Shown: positions 15,364-32,950 of the stretch, one piece after another
Layout: each line of letters begins with the position of its first letter
Position numbering within the stretch: the stretch's first letter is position 1
Source of the DNA: Thiobacillus sp. SCUT-2
GTDB lineage: Bacteria > Pseudomonadota > Gammaproteobacteria > Burkholderiales > Thiobacillaceae
NCBI RefSeq assembly: GCF_035621355.1
Contig: NZ_CP141769.1
Location: 2,170,001-2,234,000 of the forward strand
Direction: 5' to 3'
DNA: 64,000 nt
Notes under the pieces: model-generated
Seen by the model: the letters and a program-made list of their open reading frames with translations, nothing else
Database searches by the model: none
What the model was told of the DNA's origin: nothing
Program-made: the position numbers and the translations under genes

Positions 15364-16035
15364 TCAATCACCCACCGTAATTTCATATTCGATGTCTTGC
15401 ACCATTCGTCCATAATCGGCAGTCGTGTTGTTGTATCGTCCGCCGAATTTGATCGTGTGCTTCCCCGTCTTTAGAGGCCGAATCAGTATCCAATAGCCAT
15501 CAGAGGCTGACGGGTAGGCCCTGTAAGGCTTAACCGATTCCGGGACGCGTTCGAAAATATCAAAGCATTTGCTGCTGCGCGCCCGATAGCGCTTCGGGTC
15601 TTTCAACGACACACCGTCCACTTCCACGAACAAGTCGAGCGCCGTGTCATTGTTCATCGCAGCGCCCGCCTTGGCCTGATCACAGGTGTAGCCGTTGTTC
15701 GCTTCGCGCGGCCAATACGCCATATTGACCAACGGAAAGAACAAATAGGTATCCGAAGGGACCGTGCAGCTCCGTCGGATCTTGGATGAGCCAAATCCCC
15801 CTGCGAGAAACCAGACCTTGCCCTTCTGGCCGACTCCGCAATGCTCACCCGAACGATCTTGCACTGGATTGATTTCTGTCGGGCTGGACATTGCCCACTT
15901 CCACCAATCCGCCGACAACGCTTCGGCATCGCGACCTTTCAGTTTGAAACCCGGGGCCTGAAAATTGCCTGGCCCACTTGCACAAGCCAGCCCCGCTGCT
16001 GCCGCGATAACAAGAAACAGCAAAACTCGAAACAT
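15364..16035 (-). CDS. Secreted protein of unknown function
   Basis: A 223-aa protein with a signal peptide (MFRVLLFLVIAAAAGLACA) and a strong GGGGAGAGGGA Shine-Dalgarno. The mature part includes LSADWWKWAMSSPTEINPVQD, GKVWFLAGGF, DTYLFFPLVNMAYWPRE and a terminal beta-rich domain KTGKHTIKFGGRYNNTTADYGRMVQDIEYEITVGD. Cysteines are paired in spacing (CGVGQ, RSCTVPS, GYTCDQ, SKCFD), suggesting disulfides. I recognise the type as a recurrent hypothetical exported protein but know no function. GC is visibly lower than in the core genome. Confidence 0.75.
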   Translation of the reverse strand: MFRVLLFLVIAAAAGLACASGPGNFQAPGFKLKGRDAEALSADWWKWAMSSPTEINPVQDRSGEHCGVGQKGKVWFLAGGFGSSKIRRSCTVPSDTYLFFPLVNMAYWPREANNGYTCDQAKAGAAMNNDTALDLFVEVDGVSLKDPKRYRARSSKCFDIFERVPESVKPYRAYPSASDGYWILIRPLKTGKHTIKFGGRYNNTTADYGRMVQDIEYEITVGD

Positions 16036-16074
16036 TCCCTCTCCCCTTTTTTTCCTAAATTTTCTGACAGATCA

Positions 16075-16168
16075 GTTCTGCCCCTATTGTTCGCCGGGCA
16101 CACAATCCGAAGCTGCCCCTTTAATTCAGTTGGTTCATAAACAAATCGAGCCCGGCCCCTTTGATTCC
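16075..16168 (+). repeat. Cluster of degenerate CCCCT repeats
   Basis: Three related motifs lie within 95 bp: CTGCCCCTATTGTTC at 16078-16092, CTGCCCCTTTAATTC at 16113-16127 and CGGCCCCTTTGATTC at 16153-16167. They are spaced about 35-40 bp apart and match the copy at 12205-12222. The cluster sits between two minus-strand genes. Confidence 0.5.
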
Positions 16169-16209
16169 TCGTTGTGCCCGTTTGAAACGCTGCTTGTCCC
16201 TAACTGTTC

Positions 16210-16920
16210 CTATTTGAGCCGAACGTAGAGATGAACGTTGGCGGAGCCATCACCAAGAGAAACTTCCTTAACCTCTAGGTAAGGCTGTTTGCGCACGAGC
16301 TCACCCAGCTTCTGGCAACCGTAGTTTCGCGGGTCAAACGCCGGGCTGTTCTTCACGATCATTGATCCAACACCGGCAAGGGCCGCCCACCCGTTGTCCC
16401 TGGCAGTCGCAGTAACTGCCGCACGGATCATTGGCTCCAGCGGCTCCGGGCCTGCATCGTCTTGGATGGGCGCCTGTTGCGGCCTCAGAATTTCTGTGTA
16501 AATGAACTTGTCACATGCGGCCACGAATGGTTGAGGTGTTTTCTTTTCCCCGAACCCATACACAGCGAGACCGGCTTCCCGAATGCGTGTAGCGAGACGC
16601 GTGAAATCACTGTCCGATGAAACCAGACAGAAGCCATGCAGGTCGCCTGCGTGGAGCAGGTCCATCGCATCGATGATGAGTGAAGCGTCGGTGGAATTCT
16701 TTCCCGTTGTATAGCTGAACTGCTGCATCGGCTGGATTGCCATTTTGTGTAGCACATCCTTCCAGCCTTTGAGGTTCGTCGTGGTCCAGTCCCCGTAGGC
16801 CCGCTTTACGCTTGCCGTGCCGTATCGCGACACTTCTGCGAGCAACTCATGGATGACAGAAGCCTGAGCGTTATCGGCATCGATAAGAACTGCAAGTTTG
16901 TCGCTGTTTGGGGACGCCAT
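16210..16920 (-). CDS. Second NYN-domain protein with OST-HTH/LOTUS domain
   Basis: A 236-aa protein with a NYN (PIN-like) domain in residues about 8-145: acidic clusters in LIDADNAQ, DASLIIDAMDL and VSSDSDFTRLA, followed by GFGEKKTPQPFVAACDKFIYTE. After a short linker, residues about 163-236 form an OST-HTH/LOTUS domain (IRAAVTATARDNGWAALAGVGSMIVKNSPAFDPRNYGCQKLGELVRK). It is the compact version of the protein at 4017-4916 and is probably an RNA-directed nuclease; the substrate is unknown. It sits in a low-GC block and probably follows the proline-rich peptide gene in the same transcript. Confidence 0.88.
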   Translation of the reverse strand: MASPNSDKLAVLIDADNAQASVIHELLAEVSRYGTASVKRAYGDWTTTNLKGWKDVLHKMAIQPMQQFSYTTGKNSTDASLIIDAMDLLHAGDLHGFCLVSSDSDFTRLATRIREAGLAVYGFGEKKTPQPFVAACDKFIYTEILRPQQAPIQDDAGPEPLEPMIRAAVTATARDNGWAALAGVGSMIVKNSPAFDPRNYGCQKLGELVRKQPYLEVKEVSLGDGSANVHLYVRLK

Positions 16921-17016
16921 CTTCTTGTGTTTAGGTCGTAAATTTTATTGCGAACAAACCGTAGCCCATCACCGTTTGATGCAAAGGTAAAAACCGTGGT
17001 CTGTTCCCTATTGCAC

Positions 17017-17136
17017 CTATTTCTTCGGCGGCTGCTTGGGTAGCGGTGGTGGCGGCGGTGGCGGAACTCTCGGATGGTCACTCCGATCTTTGGGGGGTAA
17101 CGACGTTGTCGAGCTTTGCTGATTCTTTCTATGCAT
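17017..17136 (-). CDS. 39-aa proline-rich peptide
   Basis: A short frame encodes MHRKNQQSSTTSLPPKDRSD, then HPRV and a run of seven prolines before LPKQPPKK. The ATG at 17136 lies nine bases after the stop of the membrane-protein gene, and the sequence TATGAGG across that stop provides a Shine-Dalgarno. Translational coupling is therefore likely. It is basic and extended, like a linker or SH3-type ligand, with no signal peptide. No family is recognised. The main doubt is the short length. Confidence 0.5.
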   Translation of the reverse strand: MHRKNQQSSTTSLPPKDRSDHPRVPPPPPPPLPKQPPKK

Positions 17137-17145
17137 GATCACGCC

Positions 17146-17613
17146 TCATAAGGTAGTCAAATCGTATACACCGAAGCCAAGTCCGGCAAAGAAACAGGCA
17201 AATGAAAGCCAAGCGATTACATCAGCTAGGATGAAATAGCTCGACCGATCATTGTCCCTCGCTAGCACCTCGCCCCACTCAAGCTCATCCGCATAGAATT
17301 TCGAAATATCCATACGCCAGCCTGAAAAGAGCCAAGTCGCTCGGTAATAGGCAGTCGCATGTCCCAAACCCACAAGTACTAAACCCAACAAGAATGCCAC
17401 TAGCATCCAATGGGCATGGGGAATTGGCGTTATGGTTTTGTATGCCCCCATAAAACTTAAGACTGCAACCGCACTCCCCGAATTTGTGAGCATCAGATAT
17501 TTCCAGGCGGCCTCAGCCCGCCCAACGATTCTCTCTTGAAGTTGTGCCCAACGATTTTCCACATATGAAACGTAGTTGTTTCGTTGTTCACCTCCTATTT
17601 GAGAAAGTTTCAT
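17146..17613 (-). CDS. Membrane protein of unknown function
   Basis: A 155-aa protein. A soluble N-terminus (residues 1-40, YVENRWAQLQERIVGRAEAAWKYLML) is followed by three hydrophobic helices at about 46-62, 68-90 and 128-150. A polar loop in between contains FSGWRMDISKFYADELEWGEVLARDNDRSS. The N-terminal pattern recurs in many small bacterial membrane proteins of unknown role. GC content is visibly lower than the genome norm and it heads the minus-strand cassette with the proline-rich peptide and NYN-LOTUS genes. Confidence 0.72.
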   Translation of the reverse strand: MKLSQIGGEQRNNYVSYVENRWAQLQERIVGRAEAAWKYLMLTNSGSAVAVLSFMGAYKTITPIPHAHWMLVAFLLGLVLVGLGHATAYYRATWLFSGWRMDISKFYADELEWGEVLARDNDRSSYFILADVIAWLSFACFFAGLGFGVYDLTTL

Positions 17614-17691
17614 ATGAGTAGTTTGTGTTGTTCCTAATTCGGTCGCTTATGCCCGGTCGTTACAAATTCTCAATCCCAGAAACAAAAGGCG

Positions 17692-17712
17692 CAGAGAACT
17701 GCGCCTTTTTCA
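17692..17712 (-). terminator. Terminator after nrdB
   Basis: On the minus strand AAGGCGCAG pairs with CTGCGCCTT around TTCT, followed by TTGTTT. It lies 14 bp beyond the nrdB stop. An A/T-rich flank on the other side would also let it act on the plus strand. Confidence 0.8.
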
Positions 17713-17725
17713 TCACTAAAGCCGG

Positions 17726-18865
17726 TCAATCCCAGCTCAATGCCCCGCCCGTCTGATACTCCGTGACGCGCGTCTCGAAGAAGTTCTTCTCCTTCTTCAG
17801 GTCGATCATCTCGGCCATCCAGGGGAAGGGGTTGGTGACGCCGGGGAAGAGCTCGTCCAGCCCGATCTGCTGGCAGCGGCGGTTGGCGATGAAGCGCAGG
17901 TATTCCTTGAACTGCGCGGAATTCAGGCCCAGCACGCCGCGCGGCATGGTGTCCTCGGCGTAGCGGAATTCGAGCTCGACGCCCTTCTGGATCAGGGTGC
18001 GGATCTCGGCCTTGAACTCGCTGGTCCAGAGGTGCGGGTTTTCCTGCTTGATGGTGTTGATGAGGTCGATGCCGAAGTTGCAGTGCATGGACTCGTCGCG
18101 CAGGATGTACTGGTACTGCTCGGCGGCGCCGGTCATCTTGTTCTGGCGGCCGAGCGCGAGGATTTGCACGAAGCCGACGTAGAAGAAGATGCCTTCCATG
18201 ATGCAGGCGAAGACGATCAGCGACTTCAGCAGCTTCTGGTCGTTCTCGGGCGTGCCGGTCTTGAATTCGGGGTTGGTGAGCGTGTCGATGAAGGGGATCA
18301 GGAAATCGTCCTTGTCGCGGATGCTCTGGATCTCGTGATACGCATTGAAGATCTCCGACTCGTCGAGGCCCAGCGATTCGACGATGTACTGGTAGGCGTG
18401 GGTGTGGATCGCCTCCTCGAAGGCCTGGCGCAGCAGGTACTGGCGGCACTCGGGCGCGGTGATGTGGCGGTAGGTGCCGAGCACGATGTTGTTGGCAGCC
18501 AGCGAATCAGCGGTGACGAAGAAGCCGAGGTTGCGCTTGACGATGCGGCGCTCGTCCTCGGTCAGCGCGGTGGGGTCCTTCCACTGCGCGATGTCGCGGC
18601 TCATGTTCACTTCCTGCGGCATCCAGTGATTGGCGCAGCCGGCGAGGTATTTCTCCCACGCCCACTTGTACTTGAAGGGAACGAGCTGGTTCACGTCGGT
18701 GGCGCCGTTGATGACGCGCTTGTCGGCGGCACGGACGCGGGTCGTCGCGGCTGGCTGGGCGGCAGCAGGCGCGACGGGCGCAGCCCCGGCAGGCGCATAC
18801 GCGGGCTCGGGCATGCGCGGCGCGAGTTGCGGGGCGGGCGTGAAGTCTTCTTCAAAGTTCAGCAT
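17726..18865 (-). CDS. nrdB: Ribonucleoside-diphosphate reductase, beta subunit
   Basis: The 379-aa class I R2 subunit, which stores the diiron-tyrosyl radical used by NrdA to reduce ribonucleotides. The diiron ligands and radical tyrosine are visible: [26 protein letters not shown] (tyrosine in the position of E. coli Y122) and the second EGIFFYVGF and DESMHCNFG helices. The N-terminus carries an unusual proline/alanine-rich extension of about 45 residues before [12 protein letters not shown]. The C-terminal tail that docks on NrdA is present ([18 protein letters not shown]). It lies downstream of nrdA but separated by 532 bp of repeats. Confidence 0.96.
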   Translation of the reverse strand: MLNFEEDFTPAPQLAPRMPEPAYAPAGAAPVAPAAAQPAATTRVRAADKRVINGATDVNQLVPFKYKWAWEKYLAGCANHWMPQEVNMSRDIAQWKDPTALTEDERRIVKRNLGFFVTADSLAANNIVLGTYRHITAPECRQYLLRQAFEEAIHTHAYQYIVESLGLDESEIFNAYHEIQSIRDKDDFLIPFIDTLTNPEFKTGTPENDQKLLKSLIVFACIMEGIFFYVGFVQILALGRQNKMTGAAEQYQYILRDESMHCNFGIDLINTIKQENPHLWTSEFKAEIRTLIQKGVELEFRYAEDTMPRGVLGLNSAQFKEYLRFIANRRCQQIGLDELFPGVTNPFPWMAEMIDLKKEKNFFETRVTEYQTGGALSWD

Positions 18866-18939
18866 CGTTGTTTTCTCCTTTGGTTACACCAAAGTGGGCT
18901 GGGCCCACACTGCTTATTCATCGGTTCGCGGGAGGGTTT

Positions 18940-19066
18940 GCCCTCTCCCCCGGCCCCTCTCCCGCAAGCGGGAGAGGGGAGTTCTGCTTTTGCCCTCTTC
19001 CGCATGTGGGAGAGGGAAGTTGAGCTTTGCCCTCTCCCCAGCCCCTCCCCCGCTTGCGGGGGAGGG
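18940..19066. repeat. Array of REP-like CCCTCTCCC/CGCAAGCGG palindromes
   Basis: Three units lie head to tail. The first (18940-18980) pairs CCCCTCTCCCGC with GCGGGAGAGGGG. The second (about 18991-19019) pairs CCCTCTTCC with GGGAGAGGG. The third (19028-19067) pairs GCCCCTCCCCCGC with GCGGGGGAGGGGC. Each is preceded by CCCTCTCCCC-type sequence. A related unit is found inside hrpA at 42930-42970. Confidence 0.85.
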
Positions 19067-19080
19067 GCTAAAACCCCCCC

Positions 19081-19330
19081 TCTGCGCCACCTCGACTGGA
19101 TCGGGCCGGCGGGGGAATTCGGCGAGCACTGTCTGAGCCCGCAGGGCGAGTTGCGCAGCCGCCCCGGCGGATCGGTTCAGTCGAGGCCCGCCCCGGAGGG
19201 GTGGCGCAGCGGGGTCGCCTTTCTTTGGTTACCGGACGTCGTGCCTTGGCATGACGTCCCATCAAGCCAGCTTGGCGAGACAAAGAAAGTGACTAGCCGC
19301 CGGGCTACCCCCGGCCAACGGACCGTCGCA
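19081..19330. repeat. Composite intergenic repeat with CTTTCTTTGGTTAC core
   Basis: A 250-bp mosaic. GCGCCACCTCGACTG at 19084-19096 is matched by CAGTCGAGG at 19178-19186 and GTGGCGC at 19201-19207 in inverted order. Then GGGTCGCCTTTCTTTGGTTAC is followed by ACAAAGAAAGTGACTAGCCG and GCCGGGCTACCCCCGGC, a combination common as an intergenic repeat in betaproteobacteria. With the array before it, it fills the gap between nrdA and nrdB. Confidence 0.7.
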
Positions 19331-19397
19331 CATCACGACCGCATCCATTGACCAGGTTCGCCTCTTCTTGGGTGCTGCTCCTCCTCCTACAACCTCG

Positions 19398-24651
<5,254 letters not shown>

Positions 24652-24663
24652 CGCGCCGCCCCC

Positions 24664-25593
24664 TCATGCGGGGGCGCGGCGGCTGTGGGCGCTGACGATC
24701 AGCACGCCGGCGAGCACGAGCGCCGAGCCGGCGATCTGTACCGACGACAGCCGTTCGTGCAGGAACGCGTACGCCATGACCAGCGTGGCGATCGGCCCGA
24801 CGGAACCGATCAGCGACGTGCTGCCGGAACCGATGCGGCGGATGGCGTGCGACAGCAGGAACACCGGCAGCAGCGTGGAAAAGACCGCCATCGCCAGTGC
24901 GAGTCCGTAGACCCGCCCCGGCACGTCGAGCGCGCCGAGCGGATGGGTGGCGGCGAACTGCAGCAGGCTGGCGGCGGTCGCCACGATCATCGCGTAGGCG
25001 GTGAAGCGCGCCGCGCCGATCCGCGCGATCGCGTGGCCCGCGCCGACCAGGTAGACCGAATAGGACACGGTGCTTGCGAACACCAGCGAGGCCCCCAGCA
25101 CGGCCCCGTGCGGCATCGCTCCCGCGTCGTGGACGAAGGCCAGCGCGATCCCCGCATAGCAGACCGCCATCGCCGCGATGACCGGCCGCGCGATGGCACG
25201 CCGCGTGAGCAGCGCCGACAGGATCACCGTCAGCGTCGGGTAGAGGAACAGGATGAGCCGTTCCAGGCCTGCCGAGACGTACTGCAGCCCGAGGAAGTCG
25301 AGAAAGCTCGACAGGTAGTAGCCGATCAGACCCAGGACGAGCACGAGCATCCGGTCGCGCGTGCCGAGCGGCTCGGCATGCTGGCGCCGGGCCCACAGCG
25401 CCACGCCGATGAAGAACGGCACCGAGAACGCCATCCGCAGGGCGAGCAGCGTCGCCGCATCGACACGGTCGAGGTAGGCTAGCTTGACGAGGATGGCCTT
25501 GGCCGAAAAGCCGACCGCCGCGAGCAGCGCGAAGAGGATGCCGACGAGCGCATCCTGATTGAACAAGCCGGTTTGTTGTGCCTGGTTTGCCAT
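24664..25593 (-). CDS. EamA/DMT-family transporter
   Basis: A 309-aa inner-membrane permease with ten helices in two EamA repeats. Recognisable segments are GILFALLAAVGFSAKAILVKLAY, GLQYVSAGLERLILFLYPTLTVILSALL and FSTLLPVFLLSHAIRRIGSGSTSLIGSVGPIATLVMAYAFLHERLS. The substrate is unknown; relatives export amino acids or metabolites. Start 25593 (MANQAQQTGL) has AAGGGT upstream. It is convergent with the DUF2069 gene 12 bp away. Confidence 0.9.
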   Translation of the reverse strand: MANQAQQTGLFNQDALVGILFALLAAVGFSAKAILVKLAYLDRVDAATLLALRMAFSVPFFIGVALWARRQHAEPLGTRDRMLVLVLGLIGYYLSSFLDFLGLQYVSAGLERLILFLYPTLTVILSALLTRRAIARPVIAAMAVCYAGIALAFVHDAGAMPHGAVLGASLVFASTVSYSVYLVGAGHAIARIGAARFTAYAMIVATAASLLQFAATHPLGALDVPGRVYGLALAMAVFSTLLPVFLLSHAIRRIGSGSTSLIGSVGPIATLVMAYAFLHERLSSVQIAGSALVLAGVLIVSAHSRRAPA

Positions 25594-25791
25594 GAGCGAA
25601 GACCCTTGTATGGCGCTACGGCGGGTCGTCGGCAAACGGGAGGCGATGCGGTCAGACCCGCAGTGCCCCGTGATGAAAAATCAGGTTAAAAGAGGAGCGG
25701 ACTGCGGCAAGGGGGCGTCCCCCACCACAGTCGTTTGGCGAAGCAGCGTGTGAAAGCGATGGCGTGTTGCGCGTTCATAAGCTCGGAGCCT

Positions 25792-25811
25792 ACCAGACAT
25801 TCAGGTCTGGT
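25792..25811. promoter_or_regulatory. Inverted repeat upstream of the DMT permease
   Basis: ACCAGAC and GTCTGGT arms surround a 6-bp ATTCAG spacer about 200 bp upstream of the permease start and beyond the leuA end. The TGGTC..GACC style resembles GntR-family operators. No regulator gene is adjacent. It could instead be a weak terminator hairpin for leuA, whose stop is 68 bp away on the other side. Confidence 0.35.
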
Positions 25812-25878
25812 CAACCGGACCTTGGCCCACTCATTCCGGCGCATCCGGCACCCCGACGGGCGCCGGATGCCAGCCGGC

Positions 25879-27414
<1,536 letters not shown>

Positions 27415-27526
27415 GGTGGGCTCCATGGTGGGTCGGCGGCGCCTTCAGGGCGCGCGATGCCGACGCATTATATCGGTCTGCCGCAAGCGGCTCGCGGCGC
27501 GGGGGTACTGCTCGGGGGGAGGGGGG

Positions 27527-27616
27527 TCAGTGTGCGCGCGCGACGCGCAGCAGCAGGCTGCCGAACAGGAGGCTCGACAGGCAGAGGAGGAAGGAGGGCT
27601 GCGACCAATTAGACAT
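27527..27616 (-). CDS. Leucine-rich 29-aa frame upstream of leuA
   Basis: A frame MSNWSQPSFLLCLSSLLFGS followed by LLLRVARAH lies between pssA and leuA on their strand. Eight of 29 residues are leucine, in pairs and a triplet. A leucine-sensing leader is the obvious idea, but no terminator with a T-run lies between its stop and leuA, and no good Shine-Dalgarno precedes the ATG. It could equally be a small membrane peptide or chance. Confidence 0.25.
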   Translation of the reverse strand: MSNWSQPSFLLCLSSLLFGSLLLRVARAH

Positions 27617-27623
27617 GGTCTAA
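27609..27623. promoter_or_regulatory. Perfect palindrome upstream of leuA
   Basis: TTAGAC-ATG-GTCTAA is a perfect 6-3-6 inverted repeat in an A/T-rich patch between pssA and leuA, 195 bp before the leuA start. It overlaps the possible start codon of the leucine-rich frame. Likely a repressor or activator site. Confidence 0.4.
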
Positions 27624-27630
27624 ATTCTAT

Positions 27631-28425
27631 CTATTTTCCTTCGTCCCGCAAGGGGGTGGCCGGAGCCGGCACCTTCCTGCGCCGCACACGCCGTTGCAGC
27701 GCGTCGACGTAGCCGGAAAGCCCGTAGAGCAGGAAGGCGCCGAACAGCACCTCCGGCGGGCTGGTCGAGACGAGGATGAACACCAGCACCACGAGCAGCA
27801 CGACGAAGAACGGCACGCTCTTCCTGAGGTTGATCTCCTTGCCGCTGTAGTAGCGCAGGTTGCTCACCATGGTGAGCCCGCCGAACAGCGCGATCGCCGC
27901 CGCCAGCCAGCGCACGTCGTGGCCGTCGACGCCGTACGACACCATGACCCATACGAAGCCCGCGACGAGCGCGGCGGCCGAGGGGCTCGGCAGGCCCTGG
28001 AAGAAGCGCTTGTCGGTGACGACGTCGATCTGCGTGTTGAAGCGCGCCAGCCGCAGCGCGGCGCCGGAACAGTAGACGAAGGCCGCGATCCAGCCGAACT
28101 TGCCGAGGTCCTGCAGCGCGAACTCGTAGATCACCAGCGCCGGCGCGACACCGAACGAGACCATGTCGGAGAGGCTGTCGTACTCGGCGCCGAACGCGCT
28201 CTGCGTATGCGTCATGCGCGCGACGCGGCCGTCGAGTCCGTCGAGCACCATGGCGATGAAGATCGCCACCGCCGACAGCTCGAAGCGCCCGTTCATCGCC
28301 TGCACGACGGCGTAGAAGCCCGCGAACAGCGCACCGGTGGTGAACAGGTTGGGCAGCAGGTAGATGCCGCGATCGCGCATCCGCGAGCGCTTCGATTCGG
28401 TCTTGCGGTGATGGAAGTCCAGCAT
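27631..28425 (-). CDS. pssA: CDP-diacylglycerol-serine O-phosphatidyltransferase
   Basis: A 264-aa membrane enzyme making phosphatidylserine from CDP-diacylglycerol and serine. The CDP-alcohol phosphotransferase motif (DGx2ARx8Gx3Dx3D) is complete in LDGRVARMTHTQSAFGAEYD followed by SLSD. About seven hydrophobic segments are visible. It is the integral-membrane type II enzyme, not the E. coli type. ATG at 28425 is taken as the start, though no strong Shine-Dalgarno is seen. It follows psd, which decarboxylates its product to phosphatidylethanolamine. Confidence 0.94.
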   Translation of the reverse strand: MLDFHHRKTESKRSRMRDRGIYLLPNLFTTGALFAGFYAVVQAMNGRFELSAVAIFIAMVLDGLDGRVARMTHTQSAFGAEYDSLSDMVSFGVAPALVIYEFALQDLGKFGWIAAFVYCSGAALRLARFNTQIDVVTDKRFFQGLPSPSAAALVAGFVWVMVSYGVDGHDVRWLAAAIALFGGLTMVSNLRYYSGKEINLRKSVPFFVVLLVVLVFILVSTSPPEVLFGAFLLYGLSGYVDALQRRVRRRKVPAPATPLRDEGK

Positions 28426-28452
28426 GGCGCGTCTAGGCCGTGTCAACACCCG

Positions 28453-29079
28453 TTACCAGCGAGCCAGTATGGTACGCCCGCCGCTGACCTTCTGGCCAAT
28501 CGAGACTTCCGGCCGCGCGGTCGTCGGCAGGTAGACGTCGACGCGCGAGCCGAAGCGGATGAAGCCGTAGCGCTGGCCGCGCGTGAGCGCGTCGCCCGTG
28601 CGCACGTAGCACAGGATGCGGCGCGCGATCAGGCCGGCGATCTGCACGCACGTAACGTCGCCGCGCGGCGTGGCGATATGGAGGGCGTTGCGCTCGTTCT
28701 CGGTGGAGGCCTTGTCGAGATCGGCGTTGACGAAGCTGCCGGGCGTGTACCACACGCCCTTCACTTGGCCGTCGACCGGGCTCTTGTTCGAATGCACGTT
28801 GAACACGTTCATGAACACGCTGATCTTCAGCGCATCGCGCTTCAGGTATTCGTCGCGGACTTTCTCGACCGCGACGATGCGGCCGTCGGCCGGCGCGATC
28901 ACCGCGTCCGCATCGGCGGGCGGCACGCGCGCCGGGTCGCGGAAGAACTGCAGCGCAAACAGCGCCCAGATCCAGAACGGGATCGACCACCAGCCGACGA
29001 GCCAGGTTGCGACGAGCGCGGCCGCGAACGCGGCCAGGAGAACCAGCCAGCCTTCGCGGGCGATGAGGGGGTGTGTCAT
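28453..29079 (-). CDS. psd: Phosphatidylserine decarboxylase (short form)
   Basis: A 208-aa short-form decarboxylase, converting phosphatidylserine to phosphatidylethanolamine at the inner membrane. Two hydrophobic helices at the N-terminus ([19 protein letters not shown] and [14 protein letters not shown]) anchor it. Typical segments are [33 protein letters not shown] and the self-cleavage site in [15 protein letters not shown], where the serine of GS becomes the pyruvoyl group. It lies between ilvC and pssA in the usual betaproteobacterial order. Confidence 0.95.
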   Translation of the reverse strand: MTHPLIAREGWLVLLAAFAAALVATWLVGWWSIPFWIWALFALQFFRDPARVPPADADAVIAPADGRIVAVEKVRDEYLKRDALKISVFMNVFNVHSNKSPVDGQVKGVWYTPGSFVNADLDKASTENERNALHIATPRGDVTCVQIAGLIARRILCYVRTGDALTRGQRYGFIRFGSRVDVYLPTTARPEVSIGQKVSGGRTILARW

Positions 29080-29160
29080 AAATTCGGTGAGCAGGGAGGC
29101 GAAAGGGGTGAGGCGCAGGGACGCGCGCCCCCGCAGACCTCACCCCTGTCCGTGAGCCGA

Positions 29161-32416
<3,256 letters not shown>

Positions 32417-32529
32417 AAACTGGCAAAAAATCAATTCGTTGGTGAACCCGTGAGGGTAATCGTTTTGCCACGTGGCGGTCAAGAAATCGCCCCATGGCAA
32501 CGAAATGCGCCGGGGACGCCGCGACCGCA

Positions 32530-32557
32530 ACAAAAAACCCCTCCTGGCGGAGGGGTC
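32530..32557 (-). terminator. Terminator after the DUF2173 genes, upstream of ilvB
   Basis: On the minus strand ACCCCTCC pairs with GGAGGGGT around GCCA and is followed by TTTTTTG. It lies about 50 bp beyond the last DUF2173 stop and 114 bp before ilvB. It most simply ends the DUF2173 transcript; an attenuation role for ilvB cannot be excluded. Confidence 0.85.
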
Positions 32558-32605
32558 CGGATCGTGCGTCAGGCGCCGGGCGGGCGAGCCGTCACCGGCG
32601 CCGGC

Positions 32606-32941
32606 TCATTCGTGCGCGGCCTCGCGCAGCGCCTGCATGATCTCGTTGAGCGAGCCCTTCGCGTTCTCGAACATGCAGACCATGTTGCCGGCGCTGCACA
32701 CCGTCATCGTGTCGCCCTGCACGATCCACCCCTGCGAGGGCGACCAGCCGCGCATCTGCGAAAACAGCGAAAGCAGATCGGTGTTGCCGGAGACCATGCG
32801 GCGATACCACTGGGCGAACTTCGCCAGGCGCGCCATGAGGTCGGCCGGCAGCAGGCCCTCGGCATCCATGATCACGCCGTCGTCACGAAAGCGGCATACG
32901 GCCGTCACGCCGTCGAGCACCAGAATTTTCTTGAGTGGCAT
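32606..32941 (-). CDS. DUF2173 family protein (third in tandem)
   Basis: A 111-aa DUF2173 protein: MPLKKILVLDGVTAVCRFRDDGVIMDAEGLLPADLMARLAKFAQWYRRMVSGN, then SQMRGWSPSQGWIVQGDTMTVCSAGNMVCMFENAKGSLNEIMQAL. The predicted roadblock/LC7-like fold (strands between two long helices) is typical of small regulatory dimers. DUF2173 is found mostly in sulfur-oxidising and related proteobacteria. No catalytic residues are evident. It is last of three tandem paralogues on the minus strand. Confidence 0.85.
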   Translation of the reverse strand: MPLKKILVLDGVTAVCRFRDDGVIMDAEGLLPADLMARLAKFAQWYRRMVSGNTDLLSLFSQMRGWSPSQGWIVQGDTMTVCSAGNMVCMFENAKGSLNEIMQALREAAHE

Positions 32942-32950
32942 ACGCGCTCC

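Noticed and set aside
18937-19070. CRISPR array
   Set aside because: The units are palindromic, few and of unequal spacing, without unique spacers of constant length. They are REP-like repeats.
27470-27475. TATAAT on the minus strand as a full leuA promoter
   Set aside because: No acceptable -35 hexamer lies 16-18 bp upstream.
27427-27526. Classical leucine attenuator before leuA
   Set aside because: No GC hairpin followed by a T-run was found between the leucine-rich frame and leuA.
32530-32557. ilv attenuator with a leader peptide
   Set aside because: The hairpin and T-run are real, but no branched-chain-rich leader frame precedes it and it sits where the DUF2173 transcript should end, so a simple terminator is the better reading.
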